Assembly (NCBI RefSeq): GCF_000004195.4
Contig: NC_030683.2
Location: 76,107,764 to 76,171,763, forward strand
DNA length: 64,000 bases
DNA from: Xenopus tropicalis
Lineage: Eukaryota; Chordata; Amphibia; Anura; Pipidae
Direction of reading: 5' to 3'
Each line of letters begins with the position of its first letter. The first letter of the stretch is position 1. Of the stretch, positions 31,043 to 40,344 are shown one piece after another. The translations under genes were made by a program, and so were the position numbers. The notes under the pieces are model-generated. The model made no database searches. It saw only the letters and a list, made by a program, of their open reading frames with translations, and was not told the origin of the DNA.

Positions 31043-31320
31043 TAGTGATGAGCAAATTTTTTCACCAGCGAATTTCTGAATTTTGCCATTGGCGAATTGT
31101 CTTGCAAAATTTCAGTGAAAATCTGCCATGGAAAAATATGTTGTGCATCAAAAAAAAATCCGCAGTTGCAGCAAAATGGGTGAGGTTGCAACAAAAAAGT
31201 CGTGCACAACAAAAAATTCACGTGTAAAAAAAAATTTGTGCAGCAAATGCATTTTGCAGATTTTTCTCAGTTTCGCAAATTTTCCAGCATAGCGAAACGG
31301 GTCAGATTCGCTCATCACTA
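31043..31320. mobile_element. complete MITE, TAGTGATGAGC termini
   Basis: TAGTGATGAGCAAAT at the left is mirrored by ATTCGCTCATCACTA at the right, giving a 278-bp element with 14 of 15 terminal bases paired. The interior has GCGAAT and GTGCA runs in both orientations. No clear flanking duplication was found. Confidence 0.85.
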
Positions 31321-31704
31321 GGCACAGGCATTAGATCAGGAGATGCAGTGTCAGTTACATTATTGCCATGACAAGAATTCATCAGTAGACTAAGTAACCC
31401 ATGGGGCAAATAGACAGTAGGGGGACACAAGGACTCTGCAGTAGTGCCTCGGGGCAAACATAAAGCCACACAGATCCTGCTTGTGCTTGCACAGTTTAAG
31501 CTGGTTTCCTGCACAGCACCTAAACATAAGTAGGAAACAATATGCCCCCCAAATTTGATTTAATATAGAATGCCTGTCTGACTTGTCAGCTCCATTAGTA
31601 AAAAAAAAAAAATGAGTAGTGCACTGCCTCAGTAGCCACAAGTGTAGTGCAATGTTCCTATTACAGATATACATGTTATTGCAGACTACCTTACTCCTGA
31701 TACT
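31321..31704. other. unassigned
   Basis: No supported feature. Confidence 0.3.
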
Positions 31705-31985
31705 TAGGTGCCCATTTATCAATATATGAATGGTTCCGATTACAAAAAAACATATTTTTTTTCTAGTTTATAGAACTGTGTATATTTTCTGCAATTTTTT
31801 TGTTAATTTCCTCAACTTTTTCGTACTTTGTGAAAATTTGCGTGACAATTTGTGAGACAAAATCGTATTTGTCGCAACGAGTACGAAAGTTTCAGAATTC
31901 ATTCAAGCTTCAGTATTGTGACTTTCTCCTGGTCCGGTTGGAGCTGCAGAGTGCTACTGAGTCCTTTGGAAAGCTTCCTACATCT
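31705..31985. mobile_element. MITE related to 13742-14218, right end lost
   Basis: It starts TAGGTGCCCATTTATCAA and shares with 13790-13980 the order TTTGTTAATTT, CTTTTTCGTACT, GTACGAAAGTTTCAG and GGTTGGAGCTGCAGAGTGC. A matching right terminus was not found. Confidence 0.7.
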
Positions 31986-32258
31986 ATAGGCGGAGGGTGA
32001 CTTTTTTGTTTGGGGAGGCTAAAGATGGGCCAAGCATAGACTGACCTAAAGCTAATGTGAGACTTAGTTGATTCGCTGCTGACGTAAAAAAAAAAAACCT
32101 CACAACTACCTCTTGCGGTTCCCACTGACTTCCAAGGATTCTGTGCAAAAGTGCGGGTGGGAGGGCTTTTTTACCCTAAAATGCTTAGGATGTAAAAGTA
32201 TTCATACATGCACTTCTGTGAGGGGATCTGCAAACATTTGTGTTTGGGATCAGTTAGC
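31986..32258. other. unassigned
   Basis: No supported feature. Confidence 0.3.
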
Positions 32259-32456
32259 TTAAAGGGGTAGTTCACCTTTAAATTCACTTTTAATATAATA
32301 TAGACTGATATCCTGAAACAATTTGCAATTGGCCTTCTTTTATTTTTAATGGTTTTTCAGTTGTTTAGCTTATTAGGAAGACCAATTACAAAGTTGCTAG
32401 GAAAAGGCCATTCTATAACAAACTAAAAGTTAACTTAAAAGCGAAGCACTCCTTTA
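32259..32456. mobile_element. T2-type MITE, 198 bp
   Basis: The left end TTAAAGGGGTAGTTCACC and the right end AAGCGAAGCACTCCTTTA are imperfect inverted copies; AACTTTTAA-type sub-terminal repeats are also paired. Confidence 0.8.
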
Positions 32457-33342
32457 GATAGGGGGAGTTAGATGAAATCTGCAGCAAAGTTGAGAGTTGG
32501 TTCTCAGTTAAAGTTTACAGCCTGCAGATTTTTCTTTTCAGTCTTCATTTCTGCACTGCTTTAAGTTTGTAATATCTCCCCAGCCCTGTCTGCATCTGTG
32601 CCTTGATTGGTCAGTTTTACTGTCTGTCAAGAAATCTGTGTTCTGATTGGAGAAGCCACAAGAAAAAAGATCGAATCACAGCATAGCAATACCGGCTTGC
32701 AGAAACAAAAGATTTCCAGGACAGTGCAGAAAGAAAGTGAGGGTTTTTTTTGTTTTTTTTTTCTAATGTGCCAAGCAGGTTTGGGGAGGCTTAGCCTAAA
32801 TGCCTACATCATGCACTGAAGTGTCAAAGTCAGAAAGTGTTTTTCACTGTTTACGATCATTAGGATACGAAATTACACTGCCATAATATTATGTTAATGC
32901 TGTTTCAATAAATACCAAACATCAGGGGTGTGTAACCTATTATTTTTTAATTTATAGGTTAGCTGTAATATTATTAGAGCTGTAACCAGACTGCTTCATT
33001 TCTAGCATATATTGTATGGAATGTGAGACAATAGATACTTTCAATTTATAATTTACTATGAATTTCATGTCACCAGGGCTGTTTTAATAAATGGGCAAAA
33101 GGGGACATTTAATCTGGAATAACTTTTCTCAGAAGAATGCTGCAGAGATGGCAGACCCCTCATTTTAATCAACTGGAAGAGCTACAGTTTTTCCCAGGGC
33201 TATTGGTCCAGGGCAGCACACCTGGGGATCATGTCTACTAATAAAGCGGCTTTAATGCATTTGGTAAGAAAAACACCCACAGACTAACGTATTTTAGGTA
33301 AGAAAAAATGTCCAAAGACTTTTATGTATTTGGAGTGAAAAA
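32457..33342. other. unassigned
   Basis: No coding or repeat structure recognised, apart from a T-rich run near 32745. Confidence 0.35.
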
Positions 33343-35265
33343 TAGAGATGTATTGGGTGTTCGCAAGTTCGCAAGTTCGCGAACTTTTAGAGATGTTCGC
33401 AATTTTGGGTTCGCCTTAGCTGGAGCCAAATTTTGACCTCTCACCCCAGAGCCAGCAGATACATGGCAGCCGATCAGGCAGCTCTCCCTCCTGAACCACC
33501 CCCGGACCACTCCCTTCCATATATAAACTGAAGCCCAGCAGCCATTTTACATTCTGCCTGTGTGTGCTTGATGAGTTAGCATAGGGAGAGAGCTGTGCGG
33601 GGGTTTGAAGGACAGTTTAGGTAGCTTTGCTGACTAGTAATCTACTTTCTACTGCTCTGTATGTAGCTGCTGTGGGCAGCTGTCCTGCTGATCTCATCTG
33701 CTGTAACCCAATAGTCCTTGTAAGCAGGGCTGGGCCAAGGTATTTTGGCACCCTGGGCAAGGTATTCAATCAGTGCCCCCCCCAGTAGTCCCAAGTTACA
33801 ATTTTACTTTTTCAGTTTTTAATAAAGAAATATTGCAACACATTAATGAGTATAACTTATGTAAATATAAATATGCTAACATGAAAGAAAAAAGGTGCAC
33901 TAAAAAAGCAAATATTCAGAAAAACCAAAGCATGTTTTTGCAGTGAAATAATATTTAAATAAGCAAAAATAAAGGGTACTGTTAACACTGCCATGCAGTT
34001 GTTGCCAAGATGTCACTTCTGTGTACCTGTCCATATACATTATACCTCTTAAAACCTTAGAAAAGATGCATTGCTTTGATTTAAAAAAAAAAAAATGCCC
34101 CCACCCTTGCCCCTGTGTATCTCTGCCAGCCAGCATCCAGTGCTTCCACATAAAATATATAGTCCCCCTCCCTTATTGCCCTCTTAACCTGTGCCACTAT
34201 CCAGTGCAGCCACAGAAAATATTTAGCCCCCACTTCCTGATCGCCCCCCTCCTGTTCCAGCATCAGTGCAGCCACATTATTAGCCAGTACCTTCCCTTGC
34301 TCCCCAAGAACCTGTGCCAGTATCCAGCATCAGTGTGTAGCCATATAAAATATTTATTTAGCCCCCACTTCCTGTCCCGTGTACCTGTGCCAGCAGACAG
34401 CCCACCACATACAATTGCTCTAGTTCAGTTCCAAACTGCGCTCCACCCCTGCGCTTATCCCACCAGCGGCTGTTGATTGACACTGGTATGCATGCATGCT
34501 CATGCTCCATCCCTCTAGTGTCGGATTTCTATAGCATTAAGGTAAATGCCGGCAGCAGGGGGATGGGGGGGTACAAAAAGAACATGTGCAGAGGGAGTTG
34601 GAGCAGGCAGACAGCCCTGTATTAACATCCATCGTACTATTAAAGGGTAAGTGAACACACTACAGATGAAACAAAAAAAATTCTTTCTCCTGAGAAGTGC
34701 GCCCCCCAGTGATTGCGCCCTAGGCAGGTGCCTACCCTGCCTACCCCTAGTTCCGGCCCTGCTTGTAAGGACTGCTTTTATTTTCTGATTACTGTTACTC
34801 TTCTTTTCATTGTGTACTGCAGCTCCGTCTGTATGTGTTGGAGACAGGTGTGCTACTCGTAGTGCACTAAGCACCAACCACACATTCACATCATTTTTTT
34901 TTATTTGTGTTTTTTTACTTTGCTACTGTAATTTTTAGAGCCGAGTGCTATTAGTCTAGCTGTGTTGGGGACTGGTGTGCTGCTCCTAGTAGTTCACCCC
35001 CAGCACCAACCAGAGATCACTTTTTTTTTATTATTAATTTTTTTTTTTAATTTAACTTACTGTTCTTTAATGTGTCCAGTGCTGTTTGCTGTTATTCATA
35101 GTAGTGCACCAAACACGTTACACATAGTAGTGACATTGCATTGCAATAAAATCACCTGAGCAACGTTTTTCCACCAGCAATAATATATTCCGTATCAACT
35201 ACTGCGGCGTTTTGTCTTTGCGTGTGAACCGGCTGTAACCTTTACATGACTTATTACACATGCAG
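33343..35265 (+). mobile_element. internally deleted BED-hAT derivative, interrupted by another hAT
   Basis: The left end and TATA box match 22371-22560. The leader then runs to TATTCCGTATCAACTACTG (35184-35204), where it jumps directly to CGGCGTTTTGTCTTTGCGTG, which in the long copy lies at about 28310. The whole transposase gene is therefore missing. It has a single leader unit instead of the 87- and 168-bp arrays. A second small deletion follows and the right end is lost near 35265. A complete hAT sits inside it at 33725-34761. Confidence 0.85.
33725..34761 (+). mobile_element. complete non-autonomous hAT, 1037 bp
   Basis: It begins CAGGGCTGGGCCAAGG and ends AGTTCCGGCCCTG, flanked by the perfect 8-bp duplication CTTGTAAG (33717-33724 and 34762-34769). 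The interior has decayed repeats of CCTGTGCCAGCATCCAGC, stylistically like the 47-bp array at 6.5-11.3 kb. No transposase is present. Confidence 0.95.
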
Positions 35266-35554
35266 TAAAATAAATACTGTACACAGATAAATAAATCATT
35301 GTGGCAGCCTGTTATCAAATAGTCAATAAAAAAGCTTGGAAATGCTTGTGCTAGTTTATTGTAGGGATACATTTGTTTTGTAATGTAGGAAGGTATTAAC
35401 TGCACATATCTGATATATGAGACAGCAAAATACATGCACATACAGTACTTGTGCTTTTAGTCCATTATCCAGAAAACTGGAAAAAGCTATACTAACTTTT
35501 TGCCATTTTTTGTCCACTTTTATTATATAGTTTGTCTTGTCATTTCCTCAAAGG

Positions 35555-36340
35555 GATTTTGTCATGATTTTTATGGTGTAGTTTTTATTACTAATTGTAC
35601 ATTGCAAATAATTCATTCTGCCCTTTAAAATTTTGTTTTTGAACCACATTTTTTTTTTAATTTGCAATTTTGCTGAGTAGCCAGTCATCTCAGGTCATTG
35701 CGCCTTATCCTGAAATTTCAGAAGGAGATAGCACTGCACAATAGAAATGCTTTAAGATAGGCTATTGTTTCTAGTACTCAATTTACTTTAAAAGTCCCAA
35801 AAAAGGACTCGGGTTTCTCCTTTTTGGTGGGGCATGGGATCATGTTTAGCATGCAAGCAGTTTCTGGATTCATTTTGATCTTTGTAATGATAAAAGCCTT
35901 CAGGAAGCCTGCTTATCTGGGAGGGTATCTGCGTATCTTATCTGGCAGAGAACTGCATGAAGCCATTTTAAATTATTGGGAGGCAGTATAGGCAGTTTTG
36001 CCTGTTTACCCACTTGCTAAAATTTAGGACAGTACCAGCAATTGCTATTAGCCCAGAACAAGGGAAGTAGCATAGAAACATGGAGCTCCTAGCAGTTCAG
36101 GCAGCTGAATCCTTCAGCAGCTGTTATCTGGTAACCCTTACATTGTTCTGCTGATATGCTGCTGGGAGGGGAGAGAGAATGAGTTGACATCAGTCCAATT
36201 TGCAGCCCAGTAAAAAGTGGCTTAAATTTATCAGAGCACAAGTCACATGGCTGGGGCTCTTGGGAAAGTAAGAAAATGTCTAGCCTTATGTCAAATTTCT
36301 AAATACAAAAGAACTTGTGAATGGTTTCCTGTCTGTTTTT
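35555..36340. mobile_element. degenerate T2-related MITE
   Basis: AAGGGATTTTGTCATGATTTT near the left resembles, in inverse, the CATGACAGTATCCCTTTAA end at 43864. The interior holds GTCACATGGCTGGGG and AAAATGTCTAGCC. The right terminus is not recognisable. Confidence 0.5.
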
Positions 36341-36707
36341 GACAGAGGAGGAGGGTAAACAAGCTACATTTGTTATAAATTGTTGTGGATAATCTGCATC
36401 ATCCACTGTAGGGCTCATGTACTCAACTTAAATGCAACGGACAAAGCACAAAACAAAACCCAAAATCAATTATTTCAATCGTGATTGAAGTAACATGTGC
36501 CACAACTTGTAAATGATTTACTGATTTAGACTTTAATATGCATAGCATGCAAGCAAGTTGCAGTCAACCTTTTCTTACATTACTGTAGGTACAAAGTATG
36601 TCACTTCTTGTGTGCCAAAGAGTGCAGTGCTGAAAACTGTGTAAGGAATGTTTTTGTCTAGAGAGGAGTGGGAGTACTGAGTAATGTAACCAAAGGATTT
36701 ATTACAT
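36341..36707. other. unassigned
   Basis: No supported feature. Confidence 0.3.
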
Positions 36708-37078
36708 AGTTACATAGGGTTGAAAAAAGACCAGGGTCTATCAAGTTCAATCCTTCCAAGTAAACCCAGCACCCACAACTAGTGATGAGCAAATCTGTCC
36801 CATCACAGGAAAATTCACGAAACGGCAAAAAATTAGAAACGGGTTTGTCGCACTATTTTTTTTTGTCGTCCACGTCTCTTTTTGTCACCCGTGCCTTTTT
36901 GACATGAACGCGCCTATTTAATTCTAATGTTTTTCATGCTCGCCAAATTTTGCGACGGCGAATTTTCTCTGGAGTTTCACGAAACAATTTACCAATGGTG
37001 AAATGCGGAAATACGCTGCGAATCTATGCCAGGCTACCCACAACCTATATCTTCCTAGCTATACACTCACATACATGT
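36708..37078 (-). mobile_element. CR1 LINE 3' end, split by a MITE
   Basis: TTACATAGTTACATAGGGTTG then AAAAAAGACC is the complement of the 3' end of the copy at 40.3-43.2 kb. The CR1 text resumes after 37044 with CTATACACTCACATACAT. Only 3' untranslated sequence remains. Confidence 0.85.
36780..37035. mobile_element. TAGTGATGAGC-family MITE lacking its right tip
   Basis: It starts TAGTGATGAGCAAATC and ends CTATGCCAGGCT. About 20 terminal bases seen in relatives are missing. Even so, it is bracketed by the perfect 9-bp repeat ACCCACAAC (36771-36779 and 37036-37044), inside the CR1 3' end. Confidence 0.8.
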
Positions 37079-37080
37079 TC

Positions 37081-38106
37081 TACATACATAGTTACATAGG
37101 GTTGAAAAAAGACCAGAGTCCAAGTTCAACCCAGCACACAACCTATACTAACCAATCTATACACTCACATACATAAACTATATATACAACCACTAATACT
37201 AACTGCAGATATTAGTATCAGAATACCCTTGGATACTATGCTTGTTGAAGAACTCATCCAGGCCCCTCTTAAAGGCATTAACAGAAACTGCCATTACAAC
37301 ATCACTAGGAAGGACATTCCACAACCTCACTGCCCTCACTGCGAAAAACCACCTACGCTGCTTCAAATGAAAGCTCCATTCCTCTAATCTAAAGGGGTGA
37401 CCTCTGGTGCGCTGATTGTTTTAATGAGAAAAAAAAATCCCCTATCTGCCTATAATGCCTTATAATGTACTTGTACAGAGTAAACATGTCCCCTAACAAG
37501 CGCCTTTTTTTACAGACAAATCAACCGCAACCTTGACCCCAACTTCATTGTTTAAATCTTCCATCCCTTTTACCAGTTTAGTTGCACATCTCTGCACTCT
37601 CTCCAGCTCATTAATATCCTTTTTAAGGACTGTAGTCCAAAACTGCACCGCATACTCAAGGTGAGGCCTTACCAGGGACCTATAAAGAGGCAAAATTATG
37701 TTTTCATCCCTTGAGTCAATACCCTTTTTAATACAAGACAGCACTTTATTTGCTTTAGAAGCCACAGAATTAAACTGCCTGGAATTAGACAACTTGTTAT
37801 CTACAAAAAACCTCAGATCCATTAAGGATCCCCCCAAAACATTACCATTTAGAAGATAGCTTGCTTTTATTATTTCTACCAGAGTGCATAACTTTGCACT
37901 TGTCCACATTGAACCTTATTTTCCAGTTTGCTGCCCAGTTTTCCAATTTTGTCAAATGGCTGTGCAAAGTGGCAGCATCCTGCATGGAACTTATAGTTTT
38001 GCACAATTTTGTATCATCAGCAAAAATAGAAACAGTACTTTCAATGCTCACCTCCAGGTCATTAATAAAAAGTTGGAAAGCAAAGGACCAAGGACTGACT
38101 CCTGCG
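37081..38106 (-). pseudogene. CR1 LINE, 5'-truncated antisense copy
   Basis: The minus strand carries the tail octamers at the low end (37083-37096). After that come the conserved 3' untranslated and C-terminal RT sequence, then RT residues FADDTKLCKTISSM (about 37970-38015), NFVDKCKVMH-like and LVRPHLEYAVQFW (about 37640-37690). At least two frames are needed. The copy ends near 38106 at GGAGTCAGTCCTTGG, just after the point where the long copy has its GVPQGSVLG motif, so the endonuclease and first half of RT are missing. It cannot retrotranspose. Confidence 0.9.
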
Positions 38107-38108
38107 TT

Positions 38109-38157
38109 ACTCATCCTGATGACGGTCCCTTGTGGATCGAAACGCGTCGATGTGAGT
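38109..38157 (+). ncRNA. hammerhead-ribozyme-like motif
   Basis: All core elements of a type-I hammerhead are in order. Stem I 5' strand ACUCAUC is at 38109-38115, CUGAUGA at 38116-38122, and a 5-bp stem II GGUCC/GGAUC at 38124-38128 and 38134-38138. GAAAC (38139-38143) and a minimal two-pair stem III ending in the cleavage triplet GUC (38146-38148) follow. The stem I 3' strand GAU-GU-GAGU (38149-38157) pairs with the 5' strand through a 2-nt bulge. An unpaired C at 38123 is a deviation. Hammerheads with tiny stem III are known in Penelope-like retroelements; activity here is untested. Confidence 0.65.
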
Positions 38158-38300
38158 GTGGAGCAATAAAACTTTTTTGATACTTTTGAACAATTGAAGC
38201 CGTGAGTGCTTTCTACTGCAGCTATGTGAATATTTTTGGTGAGCACCCGGCGCGTGGCCTGCGATTGGTGAGTGCCGTCAGTGGAACAGATATATATATA
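38158..38300 (+). other. tail that follows the hammerhead-like motif
   Basis: GATGTGAGTGTGGAGCAATAA, then TTTTTTGATACTTTTGAAC and GCCGTGAGTGCTTTC, recur in diverged form at 43911-43926 plus 46608-46670. The two copies define one retroelement tail family. A (TA)n tract ends it. Confidence 0.6.
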
Positions 38301-38539
38301 TATATATAAAAAACACAGTCCACCATTCATTAAAGGAATCTTTATTTTTTCACATAAGTCCTGTGAGAGCGGCTTCTTTACTTTCTATTCTGTTTCCGGA
38401 TTTTGGACGCTGCACCCAGGAAGAATTTGTGCTTTACACGTGAGTGCCAGTGACCTCTATTCTTATATATATATATAAAACACAGGACAGTCGGCACTCA
38501 CGAAATAGTAGCATAGGTGGCCTGGGTGCAGTTTCAAAA

Positions 38540-38660
38540 AGGTTATTTAGAGCCAAAATCTCACAGAAAGAACCGCACTCTCAGGACTTTTGTATAGCGA
38601 AAAAATCTTTATTGGGAAAAACAAAAAACTGACGTTTCGGCTGTGGCTACAGCCTTTCTC

Positions 38661-38664
<4 letters not shown>
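38540..38664 (-). other. antisense retroelement-like tail with CGAAACG hairpin
   Basis: On the minus strand GAGAAAGGCTGTAGCCACAG leads into CCGAAACGTC (38660-38631), the same hairpin as at 16151. Next come a CAATAAAG signal and CTGAGAGTGCGG. (TA)n at 38665-38698 abuts it. Confidence 0.55.
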
Positions 38665-38701
<37 letters not shown>

Positions 38702-38982
38702 CGTCAAACTGTGTAAACCCTGTCCTGTAGGCAAGACCTGTTGAATTGATTACATGCATATACTGCCTGGGATCATGCAACAGTGCAGCCTATTATCCGG
38801 GATGGTTCTACTTTGAAAGACAAGCCTTCTACAATTACGCCTACAATTGGCAAAGTGAGTGGTAACCCTGAACCCAATTTACTACCTAATGTTGGCCCAA
38901 GGACTGCTGCACTCTAAGATAGCATTTGCTCAGGGCATTATGTGGTCCCATTGGTGCCTCTGACATTTTGCCTCTTTACTAA

Positions 38983-39250
38983 CGGCTCCCACTACCTTAA
39001 CAAGCAGGTATATATACCCTTTCGGCCACTTATACTCTTTGTTCTTTACATATACTGCTCCCCCCTTGTCGTGCTAACTGTAACCTCACCCCTGTGTCAC
39101 TTTGTCTCTCACTCATAGCTAACAGCTCCCGCTACCTTAACAAGCAGGTATATATACTCTTGTGGCTACTTATACTCTCTGCTCCTTATATACTGCTTCC
39201 CCCTGGTCGTGTTAACTGTAACCTCACCCCTGTGTCACTTTGTCTCTCAC
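38983..39250 (+). repeat. ~129-bp direct duplication
   Basis: ACCTTAACAAGCAGGTATAT and TGTAACCTCACCCCTGTGTC each occur twice, about 129 bp apart. The units lie in the region leading to the 39566 hairpin. Confidence 0.8.
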
Positions 39251-39459
39251 TACTTGTTACATGTTGGATAATTTCCTTTCAACTCAATATCTGATACATT
39301 GTTTGTTTATACGTGATACTTTTAGTTTCACTCTTTCTGTCCACTGGTATCGGTTCTTTCTTTAGGTGTTATGTTTATTGCGGCTGTACAAAGCATTTGT
39401 TTATACATAAACAATGAGACACGCATTGTTTTATTATGCTAATGAGTATTTCACAATTT

Positions 39460-39669
39460 GATGTGTATTGGACTACGTGAAACTGTGACGTCACACCCAG
39501 TTTCTGTTTGTATTTTCCCGCCAGTCACTGTATTTAATGTTAGCATTCACAATGTGTTTTTGACTTTGAGAAAGGCTGAGGTGTGTTCAGCCGAAACGTC
39601 AGTTCGTCTACTCAATAAATTACTTTTTATTTTTGCACCTAAGTCCTGAGAGAGCGGCTTCTTTTTCTT

Positions 39670-39702
<33 letters not shown>
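39460..39702 (+). other. retroelement-like tail with covariant CGAAACG hairpin
   Basis: GAGAAAGGCTGAGGTGTGTT then CAGCCGAAACGTC folds with stem GGCTGA/TCAGCC (39574-39579 and 39587-39592). CAATAAAT and TGAGAGAGCGGCTTC follow, ending in (TA)n. The third stem pairs differ from the 16.15-kb copy but remain paired. Confidence 0.55.
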
Positions 39703-39705
<3 letters not shown>

Positions 39706-40344
39706 GACTACCAAAGTTAGTACAATGACATTGTGACAACCCAAATTGTGTTAGTTCTTTTATATTGTTGTAGTTCAACTACATCCTATTTATGTATTTG
39801 GGTCCTGGAAATCTGAATAATTTAAGTTTTCTTCTCTGTACTATTGATATAAAGATAACTTTATTTACAGCACTTGTCACTTTAATAAAATTGGGGGGGC
39901 TGCAGTAATAAATACTATTGCATTAGTATAACAAATAAATTGAAGTGATCTGGAGAGGTACCTTTTTCCTTTAAAAGTAAATTGAATAGACCTTGGAAGG
40001 GTTGTATTCTCTTTGCTCTTAATTTGTTATAGTTCAGCTACACCATCACAAGGTAATCTGATTCCTGGAATTTAAATAGATAATTCTAAGTAGGTAAAAA
40101 CGTTTTCCCTTATCAGTGAAAAGGATGTAACTGGAAAAACAAAAATGTTTTTATTTTGTGTAACACTATTCTTTGCTCTCTTTCTTAGGATGGGCCTTCA
40201 TTTAGGTGGAAGATACCTGGATGGAACTGAAGGTTTAGTTGATACACAACTCACTGTAGCTGTGAAGTGCAGGTGTAGTAAATATGGACCCCAGAAAGGT
40301 TCTTGCTGTTAACTATAATAAAAGTTTATTGTCCAAGACACAGT
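39703..40344. other. unassigned flank of the CR1 copy
   Basis: AT-rich, with no supported feature; the LINE 5' end is placed near 40345 only because its protein-like sequence starts there. Confidence 0.35.
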
